Origin: [Mycobacterium] nativiensis
Lineage (GTDB): Bacteria; Actinomycetota; Actinomycetes; Mycobacteriales; Mycobacteriaceae
Assembly (NCBI RefSeq): GCF_020172685.1
Contig: NZ_CP083986.1
Span: 2,812,270 to 2,848,091 of the forward strand
DNA length: 35,822 nucleotides
Reading direction: 5' to 3'
Shown: positions 26,138 to 35,175 of the stretch, one piece after another
How the letters are laid out: each line of letters begins with the position of its first letter
Position numbering within the stretch: position 1 is the stretch's first letter
Position numbers and translations under genes: made by a program
Notes under the pieces: model-generated
What the model saw: only the letters and a program-made list of their open reading frames with translations
The model's database searches: none
What the model was told of the DNA's origin: nothing

Positions 26138-26224
26138 GACCTACCCCTTAGGGGCGTACATCCCGGTGATGGAGTCGTAGCCGGGATGGGCGACTTGGCA
26201 CAGTGTACGGAATGCGGTGTGCTC
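26138..26224 (-). promoter_or_regulatory. Candidate early-operon promoter and operator
   Basis: The minus strand has TACACT (26207-26202), a TANNNT match, about 65 bases before the TTG. Downstream of it, in the would-be leader, CATCCCGG (26159-26166) and CCGGGATG (26181-26188) form a perfect 8-bp dyad. It may be a regulator site or an attenuator. No classic -35. Confidence 0.35.
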
Positions 26225-26599
26225 TCAGTCCGTTAACCGATACTCGGCGTGTCCGTTGAGCGCTGCGGCAGCAAGTTCGGAGGACAGCACGAAGAAATTG
26301 AAGCTGCCGGAATAACTGCACCGCTTGTTCATGCAGCGGAGTCTCACGTTGTAGCTCTTTGACGGTTCATGCAGCGCCATTTCAAATCCATGATGCCCCT
26401 CACTGAGGTTGCCTACGTACTCTTTTCGAGGGCCTCGAGGATGCATTCGGATTGGGTCTTTTTCCGGCTCTCCGTCGTTGTATTCGTAGACGTATAGCCC
26501 GATGTGAGCGATGAAGTGCCCCCGCGGGCAGAGCACTCGAATGTCCTTGGGATTTCCTCGCATTCGGTCTCGAAGAGCGTGCGCAGTTGCTTCGTTCAC
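26225..26599 (-). CDS. Unknown 124-residue protein coupled to the integrase
   Basis: Two cysteine-containing blocks, VLCPRGHFIAHIG near the N-terminus and LRCMNKRCSYSG toward the C-terminus, could form a zinc ribbon; the rest is polar. No family named. It begins at a GTG that overlaps the integrase stop as GTGA, so it is made with the integrase. It could act as a recombination directionality factor or as cargo. Its codons are less GC-rich than those of the neighbours (for example near 26440-26500), a sign of foreign origin. Confidence 0.65.
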   Translation of the reverse strand: MNEATAHALRDRMRGNPKDIRVLCPRGHFIAHIGLYVYEYNDGEPEKDPIRMHPRGPRKEYVGNLSEGHHGFEMALHEPSKSYNVRLRCMNKRCSYSGSFNFFVLSSELAAAALNGHAEYRLTD

Positions 26600-27498
26600 A
26601 GCTCTCCCAAGTTCAACCCACGAGCCTCAGTGGCGGCACGCTCCGCGGCCGACGCCGTGGTGTAGCGATCCAACATGGACCGGCTTGACCAGCCGGCCAC
26701 CGCCATCAGCCCCTGCTCAGAACCCCCCGCACGCAGCCACCGCGTTGCGGCAGTAGACCGCAGCAGGTGAATGTGAAACCCGGTAATACCAGCACGTTCC
26801 GCGCGGACTTTGAGCGCCCGATCGAGCCCGTGATAGCCGAGGCCCTGGCCGTTGCCACCGAGCCACATCACCGGGCCGTCGGCGAGCCGGTGACCGCGCC
26901 GCAGCCGTAGGTAGCGATCCACCGCGGCAGCCGCCTGCGGCCCAAAAGGCACGACACGCCCCTTGCCGCCTTTTCCGCGCCGTACCACTGCGATCCCCCG
27001 CGACAAGTCGATGTCGTCAGGCAGGGCCATGCCGAGCAGCTCCCCCGCCCTCACGCCCGTTTCCCCCATGAACCGGACGACCGCTTCGTCGCGCCGGTCG
27101 ATGAAGTCCTTGCCGACGCAGGCCTTGATCAGTGCCTTGAGCTGGTCGTCGGTGAGCGCCTGCGTGACCTTATCGTCCAGCTTGGGCGGGTCCAGGCCGG
27201 CCAATGGGTCCGACTCAAGCTCGCCTTCATCAACCAGCCACTTCGTGAAACGGCGCATGGACTGATAGCGGCTTCGCGCTGTAGCGGCCGCGGCACCGCC
27301 GGCCAACAGGTCGGCGGTGAACGCCTGCATGTTCGTCCGGGTGATCTCTTGCGCAGTGCCGCTGGCCTCACACCAGCGCAGGAACGCCAGCACGCCCTCC
27401 CTGTACGCGGCGACGGTGGCTTCAGACCTGCGCGCAGCGCGCAGTGACAGCCGCCAGGAGTCGAGCAGCTCGCGCAAATCCAGCAAAGACTCATCCAT
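26596..27498 (-). CDS. int: Tyrosine-recombinase integrase
   Basis: The 300-residue protein has an N-terminal SAM-like core-binding domain (about 8-95) and a C-terminal catalytic domain with Arg150 (TGVRAGELLG), Lys179 in the GKGGKGR turn, His244-x-x-Arg247 (HLLR), Trp270 in the usual His/Trp position (AGWSS) and the nucleophile Tyr279 (LDRYT). It is XerC/D-like in size, with no obvious arm-binding domain. It lies 75 bp from the ribE stop, next to the att site, as expected. The ATG at 27498 is used. The gap 27499-27573 is AT-richer and may hold integrase sites. Confidence 0.93.
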   Translation of the reverse strand: MDESLLDLRELLDSWRLSLRAARRSEATVAAYREGVLAFLRWCEASGTAQEITRTNMQAFTADLLAGGAAAATARSRYQSMRRFTKWLVDEGELESDPLAGLDPPKLDDKVTQALTDDQLKALIKACVGKDFIDRRDEAVVRFMGETGVRAGELLGMALPDDIDLSRGIAVVRRGKGGKGRVVPFGPQAAAAVDRYLRLRRGHRLADGPVMWLGGNGQGLGYHGLDRALKVRAERAGITGFHIHLLRSTAATRWLRAGGSEQGLMAVAGWSSRSMLDRYTTASAAERAATEARGLNLGEL

Positions 27499-27573
27499 GC
27501 CGAATATCTTGACATGTAACGGTGTACTTATGTGCTAACCTCGCCGTGACGGGCAAAACCGCACGTCAAACCA

Positions 27574-27611
27574 CTAGGGTCGGGTAAGCAACCGCTCAAC
27601 ATATTTGGCGA
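27574..27611 (-). repeat. Element att site inside the present ribE 3' end
   Basis: The partner of 15774-15811 at an 11,800-bp offset. It shares AGCAACCGCTC and TTGGCGA and supplies codons AAA TAT GTT, unusually AT-rich for this chromosome, before the TAG. I infer that this part came with the element and repairs the gene it enters. Confidence 0.85.
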
Positions 27612-28176
27612 TCACGTCGACCTCGAGATTGACCACGGTGCCGACCGGCGCCCGGCCCAGCGTGGTCAGCTCCAGGGTGGTCGGAATCAAGGAGACCTCA
27701 AAGAAATCCTCGGGTTCGCTGCCCAGCCCGGACACGGTCAGCGAGGTGCCGTCGACGGTGATCGAGCCCTTTTCCACCACGTAACGCGCCAGCGATGCAG
27801 GCAGACCGATCCGCACCACCTCCCAGTGCTGCCCGGGAGTGCGGGCCAGCACCCGCCCGGTGCCATCGACATGGCCCTGCACGATGTGTCCGCCCAGCCG
27901 GCTGCCCAGCGCGGCCGCCCGCTCCAGGTTGACGCGGCTGCCGGCCTGCAGTTTGTCCAGGCTGGAGCGGTCCAGAGTCTCGCGCATCACGTCGGCCGAG
28001 AACCGGCCGCCGGGCAGTACCTCGACCACAGTCAGACACACCCCGTTGACGGCGATGGAATCGCCGTGGCGGGCGTCGGAGGTGACGGTGGGTCCCTCGA
28101 TGACCAGGCGTGCGGCGTCGACCAGCTCATCGCGGCTGATCAGCTCGCCCAGTTCTTCGACGATTCCGGTGAACAT
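27574..28176 (-). CDS. ribE: Riboflavin synthase, 3' end replaced by the element
   Basis: Dismutates two 6,7-dimethyl-8-ribityllumazine molecules to riboflavin. The 200-residue protein has two lumazine-binding barrel repeats, the first starting MFTGIVEELGEL and the second around GGHIVQGHVDGTGRV, and a C-terminal trimerisation helix (EVDVIAKYVERLL). The start is the ATG at 28176, with TAGCCT placed so that transcription would begin on its A, hence probably leaderless; a GTG one codon earlier is the alternative. The last 9-12 codons are element-derived but keep the protein in frame (TRP instead of the original ARD). In M. tuberculosis this gene is called ribC. Confidence 0.95.
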   Translation of the reverse strand: MFTGIVEELGELISRDELVDAARLVIEGPTVTSDARHGDSIAVNGVCLTVVEVLPGGRFSADVMRETLDRSSLDKLQAGSRVNLERAAALGSRLGGHIVQGHVDGTGRVLARTPGQHWEVVRIGLPASLARYVVEKGSITVDGTSLTVSGLGSEPEDFFEVSLIPTTLELTTLGRAPVGTVVNLEVDVIAKYVERLLTRP

Positions 28177-28182
28177 CACATC

Positions 28183-28188
28183 AGGCTA
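28183..28188 (-). promoter_or_regulatory. -10 element for leaderless ribE
   Basis: TAGCCT on minus. Counting its last base (28183) as -7 places +1 exactly at 28176, the A of the ribE ATG. No ribosome site precedes that ATG, as expected of a leaderless transcript. Confidence 0.5.
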
Positions 28189-28277
28189 GCGACGATCACA
28201 AGCGCGACGGAGTCGGGCGCGGTGGGTCGTCGCCATGGATATGTCCACGCTGCCCTGCCTCGACCTGGCGGCCTCTA

Positions 28278-28283
28278 TACGAT
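28278..28283 (+). promoter_or_regulatory. Candidate -10 element for lprG
   Basis: TACGAT (overlapping TATACG) fits TANNNT. The predicted +1 is within a base or two of the ATG at 28291, which suggests a very short or absent leader for the lprG-P55 operon. Confidence 0.35.
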
Positions 28284-28290
28284 GACTCCC

Positions 28291-28983
28291 ATGCGCAGAC
28301 TTCTCATCGCTTTGGCCACCGCGACCACCGCCGCCGCCCTGATCGCCGGCTGCTCGTCCAGCAAGGATTCCGGCAATCCGCTGCCGGAGGCCTCGACCCT
28401 GGTCAAGGAGTCCGCCACCACCACTGCCGACCTCAAGAGCGCGCACCTGGCGCTGTCGGTCACCGGCCAGATCAAGAACCTCCCGGTCAAGACCCTCGAA
28501 GGTGACCTGACCAACCAGCCGACCACCGCAGCCAAGGGCAGCGCGACGATCACCATGCTGGGCTCCGACGTGGACGCCAAGTTCATCGTGATCGACGGCG
28601 ACCTGTACGCCGCGATCACCGGCGACGACTACGACAATTACGGCGCGGCCACCAACATCTACGACGTGGCGGCGATCCTGAGCCCCGACAAGGGCCTGGC
28701 GAACATGCTGGCCAATCTGACCGACGCGAAGGCGGTCGGCCGCGACACCATCAACGGGCAGAAGACGGTGCGGGTCACCGGCAATGCAACCGCCGACGCG
28801 GTGAACGCGCTGGCCCCGCAGCTCAAGGCCACCGCATCGACGCCGGCCACGGTCTGGATCCAGGAGGAGGGCGACCACCAGCTGGTTCAGGCCAAGCTCG
28901 ACCCCAGTGCCGGCAACTCGATCCAGATGACGCTGTCGAACTGGAACGCTCCGGTCACCGTTGAGAAGCCGGCAGGAGCGTGA
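28291..28983 (+). CDS. lprG: Lipoprotein LprG
   Basis: A triacylated-lipid carrier that works with the P55 transporter in moving lipids such as triacylglycerol and lipoarabinomannan-type glycolipids to the outer layers. The 230-residue product has a signal peptide with lipobox LIAGC (Cys21) and a mature part matching mycobacterial LprG ([41 protein letters not shown]). An ATG at 28282 would add three residues. The stop overlaps the P55 start as TGATG, so the two are coupled. Confidence 0.93.
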   Translation: MRRLLIALATATTAAALIAGCSSSKDSGNPLPEASTLVKESATTTADLKSAHLALSVTGQIKNLPVKTLEGDLTNQPTTAAKGSATITMLGSDVDAKFIVIDGDLYAAITGDDYDNYGAATNIYDVAAILSPDKGLANMLANLTDAKAVGRDTINGQKTVRVTGNATADAVNALAPQLKATASTPATVWIQEEGDHQLVQAKLDPSAGNSIQMTLSNWNAPVTVEKPAGA

Positions 28984-30596
28984 TGCGGGTCAACCGCAGA
29001 CTCGCGATCAGCGCGGGCAGCCTCGCTGTCCTGCTCGGTGCCCTCGACACCTATGTCGTGGTCACGATCATGCGCGACATCATGGCGCCGCAGCCGGCCG
29101 GTGTCGGGATCCCGATCAACAAGATCCAGCAGCTCACCCCGATCATCACCTGCTATCTGCTCGGTTACATCGCGGCGATGCCGCTGTTGGGCCGGGCCTC
29201 CGACCGGTTCGGCCGCAAGCTGCTGCTCCAGTTCAGCCTGGCCACGTTCGCGGTCGGCTCGGTGGTGACCGCACTGTCGATGGATCTGTCGATGCTGGTG
29301 GTCGGCCGCACCATTCAGGGCATCGCCAGCGGCGCCCTGCTGCCGGTCACGCTGGCCCTGGGCGCCGACCTGTGGTCGCAGCGCAACCGGGCCGGTGTGC
29401 TCGGCGGGATCGGCGCTGCCCAGGAACTGGGCAGCGTGCTGGGACCGCTGTACGGCATCTTCATCGTCTGGGCGCTGCGGGACTGGCGTGATGTGTTCTG
29501 GATCAACCTGCCGCTGACCGCGGTCGCCATGGTGATGATCCACTTCAGCCTGCCGTCCAAAGACAAGGACGGAACCCCGGCCGAACGCGTCGATGTTGTC
29601 GGCGGGTTGCTGCTGGCGGTCGCGCTGGGCCTGGCCGTCGTCGGCCTGTACAACCCGGAGCCCAACGCCAAGCAGGCCCTGCCCAGCTGGGGACTACCGA
29701 TGCTGGGGGCCGCCCTGGTGGCCACCCTGCTGTTCGCGGTGTGGGAACGGTTCGCCCGCACCAAGCTCATCGACCCGACCGGCGCCCGGTTCGGGCCGTT
29801 CCTGGCGGCGTTGGGGGCCTCGGTGTGCGCCGGTGCGGCACTGATGGTGACGCTGGTCGACGTCGAACTGTTCGGGCAGGGCGTGCTGGGCATGACCCAG
29901 AACGAGGCCGCCGGACTGCTGCTGCGCTTCTTAGCCGCGCTGCCGGTCGGTGCCCTGATCGGCGGCTGGATCGCGACCCGGATCGGCGACCGGACGGTGA
30001 CCTTCGCCGGCCTGATCATCGCTGCCGGCGGCTACTGGCTGATCTCGAAGTGGCCGGTCGATCTGCTGAACTACCACCACGACATCTTGGGTCTGGTGCA
30101 GCTGCCCGCCTTGGACACTGACCAGATCCTGGCCGGTTTCGGTCTCGGGCTGGTGATCGGCCCGCTGACCTCGGCGGTGATGCGCGTGGTGCCGCCGCGC
30201 GAGCACGGTATTGCCGCGGCTGGTGTGGTGGTGGCCCGCATGACGGGGATGTTGGTCGGAATGGCCGCCCTGTCGGCGTGGGGCCTATACCGGTTCAACC
30301 AGATTCTGGCCGGCCTGCCCAAGGTGCCCGGCGGCAGTCTGGCCGAGAAGATGGCCTCGACCGCGGCCAATTCCAAGCTGGCGTTCGCCATGATGTACGG
30401 GGAGATCTTCGGGATCACCGCCATCGTCTGCGTGGTCGGTGCGGTACTCGGGCTGTTCATCGGCAGCAATGAGGTCCACGCCGAAGACCCGGAGTTGCCC
30501 GAAGCGCAAGCCACCCTGGCCGCTGAGCAGTCCTCAGCTCAGTTCGGGACCAGCGAGAGCAGCAGATCCGGGCCGATCGGCTGCACCGAGTCGTAG
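28983..30596 (+). CDS. MFS transporter P55 (Rv1410c-like)
   Basis: A 537-residue, 14-helix-type major-facilitator protein that partners with LprG in lipid export and contributes to drug tolerance in mycobacteria. It has the first-helix acidic residue Asp22 (GALDTYVV), the loop motif [13 protein letters not shown] (69-81) and [19 protein letters not shown]. The hydrophilic tail ([16 protein letters not shown] ...) extends through the last 58 bases of the convergent ribD gene, so the two genes share coding DNA on opposite strands. A GTG one codon earlier could also start it. Confidence 0.93.
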   Translation: MRVNRRLAISAGSLAVLLGALDTYVVVTIMRDIMAPQPAGVGIPINKIQQLTPIITCYLLGYIAAMPLLGRASDRFGRKLLLQFSLATFAVGSVVTALSMDLSMLVVGRTIQGIASGALLPVTLALGADLWSQRNRAGVLGGIGAAQELGSVLGPLYGIFIVWALRDWRDVFWINLPLTAVAMVMIHFSLPSKDKDGTPAERVDVVGGLLLAVALGLAVVGLYNPEPNAKQALPSWGLPMLGAALVATLLFAVWERFARTKLIDPTGARFGPFLAALGASVCAGAALMVTLVDVELFGQGVLGMTQNEAAGLLLRFLAALPVGALIGGWIATRIGDRTVTFAGLIIAAGGYWLISKWPVDLLNYHHDILGLVQLPALDTDQILAGFGLGLVIGPLTSAVMRVVPPREHGIAAAGVVVARMTGMLVGMAALSAWGLYRFNQILAGLPKVPGGSLAEKMASTAANSKLAFAMMYGEIFGITAIVCVVGAVLGLFIGSNEVHAEDPELPEAQATLAAEQSSAQFGTSESSRSGPIGCTES

Positions 30597-31558
30597 CGCC
30601 AGCGCAACGCCCGGCCGATGCTGGGCACGCCGACGTCGTCGACGGCGGTAACCGGCCCGCCCAGCAGGATCGGCGCCACATAGGCCAGGATGCGGTCGAT
30701 CGCCCCGGCGCGCAGGAACGCTCCCGCCAGCGTGGGGCCGCCCTCGATCAGCACGTCGGTGCGGTCCGACAGCGCCCGCAGCACCTCGGCCGGGTCGTGG
30801 GTGCGGATCACCATGGTGCGCGAGTCGTCGTTGAGAACCTTTGCGTCCGCGGAGATCTCACGCTCCCCCACCACTACCCGCAGCGGCTGCCGGTCGGCCA
30901 GGGCGCCGTCGGGTAGCCGGGCGGTCAGTGTCGGGTCGTCGACAAGCACCGTGCCGGTGCCGACCACGATCGCCTCGGCGGACGCCCGCCGGCGGTGCAG
31001 ATCAGCCCGGGCGGCCTCGCTGGTGATCCACTGACTGGAGCCGTCGGCGGCCGCGCTACGGCCATCGATGCTGGTGGCGTACTTCCAGGTGACGTGCGGC
31101 CGGCCGGTGCGCTGTCTGTGCAACCACTCGCGCAGCGGCCCGGTGGTCACCGCGTCGGCCTGCACCCCGGCGACCACCTCGACTCCCGCTGCGGCCAGCC
31201 GGGCCGCCCCGTCGGCCGCGACCGGGTTGGGGTCGGCCACCGCGTAGACCACCCGCGCCACGCCTGCGGCCAGCAGTGCTTCGGTGCATGGCGGGGTCTT
31301 GCCGTGGTGGTCGCACGGCTCCAGGGTGACCACCGCGGTGCCCCCGGCGGCCAGGCCGGCGGCCCGGCGCAGCGCCACCACCTCGGCATGCGCATACCCG
31401 GCCGGTTCGGTGCCGCCGACCCCGACAACCCGGTGCTCGGCATCCAGGATGACCGCGCCCACCGGGGGGTTGGGATAGGTGGCGCCTTTGACCTTCTCGG
31501 CCTGTTCGACGGCCAGCAGCATGGCTGCCTCGTCGTCCAGCACCGGGTTGGAGCTCAT
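30539..31558 (-). CDS. ribD: Bifunctional pyrimidine deaminase/reductase
   Basis: Catalyses deamination then side-chain reduction, the second and third steps of riboflavin synthesis. The 339-residue protein has the zinc deaminase site His57-Ala-Glu59 and [11 protein letters not shown] (Cys82, Cys91), then a reductase domain ([32 protein letters not shown]). It overlaps rpe by ATGA at its 5' side and the P55 3' end on the other strand. Called ribG in M. tuberculosis. Confidence 0.96.
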   Translation of the reverse strand: MSSNPVLDDEAAMLLAVEQAEKVKGATYPNPPVGAVILDAEHRVVGVGGTEPAGYAHAEVVALRRAAGLAAGGTAVVTLEPCDHHGKTPPCTEALLAAGVARVVYAVADPNPVAADGAARLAAAGVEVVAGVQADAVTTGPLREWLHRQRTGRPHVTWKYATSIDGRSAAADGSSQWITSEAARADLHRRRASAEAIVVGTGTVLVDDPTLTARLPDGALADRQPLRVVVGEREISADAKVLNDDSRTMVIRTHDPAEVLRALSDRTDVLIEGGPTLAGAFLRAGAIDRILAYVAPILLGGPVTAVDDVGVPSIGRALRWRYDSVQPIGPDLLLSLVPN

Positions 31559-32232
31559 AGCGACAGGTGCGGTGAAGCCGCGCCCGCCTGGCGGCGCAGT
31601 GCCTCGACGGCGGCCCCCGGGTCCGCGGCGCTGTAGACGGCCGACCCGGCGACAAAGCAGTCGACGCCGGCTTCGGCGGCCTGTTCGACGGTGTCGGCGT
31701 TGATACCACCGTCGATCTCCACCAGGATGTTCAATTCCCCGGAGTCGACCAGTTTGCGCACCGTGCGCACCTTGCTGAGCACCTCGGGAATGAAGGACTG
31801 TCCACCGAAGCCCGGCTCCACCGACATCACCAGCAGGGTGTCGAAGTCCCGCAGGATCCCCAGGTAGGGCTCCAGCGAGGTACCGGGTTTGATGCTGAGC
31901 CCGGCCTTGGCCCCGGCGGCCCGGATGTCACGAGCGACGGCGACCGGGTTGTCGGTGGCCTCGGCGTGGAACGTGACGTTGTAGGCGCCCGCCTCGGCGT
32001 ACGGCGGGGCCCAACGGCCCGGGTCCTCGATCATCAGATGGCAGTCCATCGGGATGTCGGTGGCTTTGAGAAGGCTCTCCACCACCGGCAGGCCGAGGGT
32101 CAGGTTGGGGACGAAGTGGGCGTCCATGACGTCGACGTGCAGCCAGTCCGCCCCCTTGACAGCGGCGGCCTCGTCGGCGAGGCGGGCGAAATCTGCGGAC
32201 AGGATCGACGGCGCGATCATGGGTCGTGACAC
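31555..32232 (-). CDS. rpe: Ribulose-phosphate 3-epimerase
   Basis: Interconverts ribulose 5-phosphate and xylulose 5-phosphate, feeding the pentose pathway and so the ribulose 5-phosphate used for riboflavin. The 225-residue TIM barrel has metal ligands His32 and Asp34 (LHVDVMD), His65 (MDCHLM), the VEPGFGGQ loop and VEIDGG near 177. The usual DGHFVPN reads DAHFVPN here. I use the GTG at 32232 ([11 protein letters not shown]), five bases after the rsmB stop; an upstream in-frame start would run into rsmB. ATGA overlap with ribD. Confidence 0.94.
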   Translation of the reverse strand: MSRPMIAPSILSADFARLADEAAAVKGADWLHVDVMDAHFVPNLTLGLPVVESLLKATDIPMDCHLMIEDPGRWAPPYAEAGAYNVTFHAEATDNPVAVARDIRAAGAKAGLSIKPGTSLEPYLGILRDFDTLLVMSVEPGFGGQSFIPEVLSKVRTVRKLVDSGELNILVEIDGGINADTVEQAAEAGVDCFVAGSAVYSAADPGAAVEALRRQAGAASPHLSL

Positions 32233-32237
32233 GACGC

Positions 32238-33644
32238 TCAGCCTACTTGCAGGGCGGCCGCGAACATGGCGTCGGTGCCGTGCCGGTGCGGCCACAACTG
32301 CACGTGCGGGCCGTCCCCGAGCGCGTCGGCCGGGGCGAACAGCGGCCGGGTGTCCAGCGCGGTCACCGGGTGCCGTCGCAGCGCGTCGGCCACCACACCG
32401 ACGGTTTCGGACAGGTGCGGCGAACAGGTGGCATAGAGCACCACGCCGCCGGGCCGGGTCAGTCCGATCGCCGCGGCCAGCAGCTCACGCTGCAGTTTCG
32501 CCAGCACCGGGATATCGGCGGGTTGGCGGCGCCAACGCGCTTCGGGCCTGCGCCGCAAGGCACCGAGCCCGGTGCAGGGCACGTCGACCAGCACCCGGTC
32601 GAATCCGGGCTGCAGGCCGGACTCGCGTCCGTCGGCGGTCAGCACCTCCACGTCCAGACCGCGGGTGTTCTCGGTGACCAGGGCGGCCCGCTGCGGGGCC
32701 TGTTCCACCGCGGTCACCCGCGCCCCGGTCTGCGCGGCGAGGGCCGCGAGCATTGCGGTCTTGCCGCCCGGTCCGGCGCACAGGTCCAGCCACCGCCCGG
32801 TGTCGTCGGCCACCGGGGCCAAGGTCAGGGCACGGGCCACCAGTTGGCTGCCCTCGTCCTGGACCAGAGCCCGACCGGCACGCACCGGCTCGAGCTGCCC
32901 GGGGTCACCGCCGGGCAGGTACACCGCGTACGGCGAATACCGGCCCACGGTGCCGTCCACGGCGGCGGCCAGTTCCTCGGCGGTCAACACACCGGGCCGC
33001 GCGGCAAGGTGCACCCGCGGCCGTTCGTCGTCGCCGGCCAGCACTGCGTCGAGTTCACCGGCGGCGGCACCCAGCGCATCGGCGAACGCCTGCGCGATCC
33101 AGCGCGGGTGAGCGCGGGTGAACGCCAGGTGGCCGATCGGGTCGGTGGCCGGGTCCGGGGCGAGTTCCGCGGTCCACGACGCCTCGTCGCGAGTGCTGAT
33201 GGTTCGCAGCACGCCGTTGACGAATCCTGCTCGTGCCGAGTCGAATTCGATGCCCGCCTGTTCGACGGTGGTCGATACCGCGGCATGCGGTTCGACCCGG
33301 GTGCGCAGCAGTTGATAGCTGCCGAGCCTCAGCAGATCCAGCAGTACCGGGTTGATCGTGTCCGGGGAGCGCTGCGCGGCCGCCCCGATGATCGCGTCGA
33401 GCAGTCCGCGGACCCGGCAGGTGCCGTAGGTCAGTTCGGTGGCGAAAGCGGCGTCGCGGCCGGTGATCCCGCGCTCGGTCAGCATCGCCGGCAAGGCCAG
33501 GTTGGCGTAGGCATCACGTTCCGACACCGCGCGCAGCACGTCGAAAGCGGCGCGCCGCGCCGGATCCAGCGGTTTGCGCTCGCGTCTGCGCGGCCCGCCC
33601 GCGGCCCGCTGCGGCCGGCGCTGGTCCCGATACGGACCGCTCAT
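32238..33644 (-). CDS. rsmB: 16S rRNA m5C967 methyltransferase
   Basis: A 468-residue protein with an N-terminal NusB-like RNA-binding domain (about 25-160: [20 protein letters not shown]) and a C-terminal RsmB/NOP methyltransferase domain. Motif I is [10 protein letters not shown]; the catalytic cysteines are in [16 protein letters not shown] and LYATCSPH. The N-terminus is arginine-rich. Its ATG overlaps the fmt stop as ATGA. Often annotated as Fmu or Sun. Confidence 0.93.
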   Translation of the reverse strand: MSGPYRDQRRPQRAAGGPRRRERKPLDPARRAAFDVLRAVSERDAYANLALPAMLTERGITGRDAAFATELTYGTCRVRGLLDAIIGAAAQRSPDTINPVLLDLLRLGSYQLLRTRVEPHAAVSTTVEQAGIEFDSARAGFVNGVLRTISTRDEASWTAELAPDPATDPIGHLAFTRAHPRWIAQAFADALGAAAGELDAVLAGDDERPRVHLAARPGVLTAEELAAAVDGTVGRYSPYAVYLPGGDPGQLEPVRAGRALVQDEGSQLVARALTLAPVADDTGRWLDLCAGPGGKTAMLAALAAQTGARVTAVEQAPQRAALVTENTRGLDVEVLTADGRESGLQPGFDRVLVDVPCTGLGALRRRPEARWRRQPADIPVLAKLQRELLAAAIGLTRPGGVVLYATCSPHLSETVGVVADALRRHPVTALDTRPLFAPADALGDGPHVQLWPHRHGTDAMFAAALQVG

Positions 33645-34582
33645 GACGCCCGCACCCCCTGGTCGAGCCGGGCGCCGCGCGCCCAGTCTGCGGCATTCAT
33701 CGGCTTCTTTCCTGGCGGCTGAAGCTGGCCCAAGCGGACCGGAACCGATCCGGTGCCGACCCAGACGTGCCGCCTGTCGACGTGAATATCCCCGGGCGAC
33801 AGTCCTTCCGGCCCATCGCCGGCAAGGGCTACGAGGTCAATGGGACCGAGTTTGACCCGCAGATCACCGATCTGCGTCCAGGCACCCGGGTTCGGGGTGA
33901 CGGCGCGGATCCGCCGATCGATCACCGCGGCCGGCAGGTCCCAGCGCACCCGGGCGTCGTCGACACTGATCTTCGGGGCGTAGCTGACCCCGTCGCGTGC
34001 CTGCGGCACCGCCGTCAGTGCGCCGTCGGCGATCCCGTCGATGGTGGCCGCCAGCAGTTCGGCGCCCGAAACCGCCAGCCGCCCGAGCAGTTCGCCCGCG
34101 GTGTCGTCGGGCCGGATGGTCTCGGTGGCCACCCCGTAGACCGGCCCGGAGTCGAGTTCCGGCTCGATCTGGAAGGTGGTCGCCCCGGTCACCTCGTCGC
34201 CGGCGGCGATGGCTGCCTGCACCGGGCCCGCACCCCGCCAGGCCGGCAGCAGGGAGAAGTGCAGATTGATCCAGCCGTGCTTGGGCACCGCCAGCAGCTC
34301 GTCGCGCAGCAGCGCCCCGTAGGCGACCACCGGGCAGCACTCCGGTGCCAGTTCGGCCAGCGCGGCGACGGATTCGGGCGCATTGGGCTGAGCCGGCCGC
34401 AGCACCGGGATGCCGTGGTCGAGGGCCAGGCAGGCCACTGGGGACGGCTGCGGGCTCCCCCGCCGGCCGGACGCAGCGTCGGGTCGGGTCAGTACCGCCA
34501 CCACTTCGTGGCGTGGCGAGTCGATCAGCCGTTGCAGCGACGGCAACGCGGTGTCCGGCGTGCCGGCGAAAACAATGCGCAC
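33641..34582 (-). CDS. fmt: Methionyl-tRNA formyltransferase
   Basis: Formylates initiator Met-tRNA using 10-formyltetrahydrofolate. The 313-residue protein starts [16 protein letters not shown] and has the formyl-transfer site [17 protein letters not shown] with ELDSGPVYG, then a C-terminal tRNA-binding barrel. I chose GTG 34582 over the GTG two codons upstream because MRIVFAGTP is the family start and TAGACT places +1 exactly there. It heads fmt-rsmB-rpe-ribD. Confidence 0.95.
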   Translation of the reverse strand: MRIVFAGTPDTALPSLQRLIDSPRHEVVAVLTRPDAASGRRGSPQPSPVACLALDHGIPVLRPAQPNAPESVAALAELAPECCPVVAYGALLRDELLAVPKHGWINLHFSLLPAWRGAGPVQAAIAAGDEVTGATTFQIEPELDSGPVYGVATETIRPDDTAGELLGRLAVSGAELLAATIDGIADGALTAVPQARDGVSYAPKISVDDARVRWDLPAAVIDRRIRAVTPNPGAWTQIGDLRVKLGPIDLVALAGDGPEGLSPGDIHVDRRHVWVGTGSVPVRLGQLQPPGKKPMNAADWARGARLDQGVRAS

Positions 34583-34588
34583 CGGCAC

Positions 34589-34594
34589 AGTCTA
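34589..34594 (-). promoter_or_regulatory. -10 element for leaderless fmt
   Basis: TAGACT on minus. With its last base as -7, +1 is 34582, the G of the fmt GTG. The same geometry is seen at ribE. Confidence 0.5.
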
Positions 34595-35175
34595 AGGACA
34601 TGGTTTCCCGTGTTTCGCCTGCGTATCGATGGCAGACCCAACGACAGTTACCCCCGCACCGGCTGCACACGGCGGTTGAGGGACTGCGCTTCGGTGGCCG
34701 AAGGTCGAATCCGCCACCGCCGCGTACTGCCGACCACTACCCGTTGATAAGCCGCCAGGCAGCCGACGCGAATTTCATCCTCGGCGTGCGTGATCGTTCC
34801 GGTGCCGGCCATCATTTGACACCGATTGATGGACTGCGGCGTGGTGCGGGCCGGGACGCGAAGACAGTGCCACCTGGACGGGTTCAGCTGTGTCGCCCTC
34901 GACGAAGAGCCCAAAAGATGCGGACCTCCAAACCCTTTCGGGAATGCCGAACCCGTGATGCAATATTCATATCCATTCGAATACGTGGCTGCCGAGTCGG
35001 CAGTCACCGGGAAACTGTGTACATAAACCACAAAACAGTCCCGGCGGAGACAGCATTCCACCGCCCAGCCCGTTTTTGTCTACGTGGGTCAATTCTCAAT
35101 GCAGGCAACGGTAGCGGCCTCCCCACCCTGAAGACCGGTGACGGGCACGGTCCGTAGCGATCGGAGGCCGGTGCC
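34595..35175. other. Gene-free stretch upstream of fmt
   Basis: About 580 bases without a convincing gene. Two overlapping open frames on opposite strands (34648-35061 minus, 34826-35026 plus) lack ribosome sites and recognisable domains. The part near 34960-35040 is AT-richer, with a TATTC ... GAATA dyad, and may hold promoters for the gene at the right edge. Confidence 0.4.

Larger units (their letters stand above)
15787..27611. mobile_element. 11.8-kb integrated phage-satellite-like element in ribE
   Basis: Bounded by the duplicated ribE 3' end. It carries a tyrosine integrase beside the intact ribE copy, a DUF3631 replication protein with iteron-like repeats, a WhiB-like regulator, small unknown genes, one Gp37-like tail protein, HNH, TerS, TerL and a convergent three-gene cargo operon. 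I found no portal, major capsid, protease, tape measure, holin or lysin. Minus-strand genes are mostly coupled by ATGA, GTGA or ATGAGTGA overlaps, which argues against decay. Size and general plan recall phiRv1/phiRv2 of M. tuberculosis, which also carry a DUF3631-like gene but have capsid and protease genes. A prophage shrunk by clean deletions is the main alternative. Confidence 0.85.

Noticed and set aside
27499..27573. TTGACA-led promoter on the plus strand reading into the ribE end
   Set aside because: TTGACA at 27509-27514 has no TANNNT at suitable spacing, so it is not listed as a promoter.
15811..27605. tRNA gene as the attachment site
   Set aside because: The duplicated sequence is the coding 3' end of ribE; no cloverleaf-like sequence was found at either junction.
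15811..27605. Toxin-antitoxin pair or CRISPR array in the element
   Set aside because: No recognisable toxin or antitoxin motifs, and the TGTAGCGGR repeats are 9-mers without spacers.
34648..35061. Open frames on both strands upstream of fmt
   Set aside because: No ribosome sites, no recognisable domains, and they overlap each other antisense.
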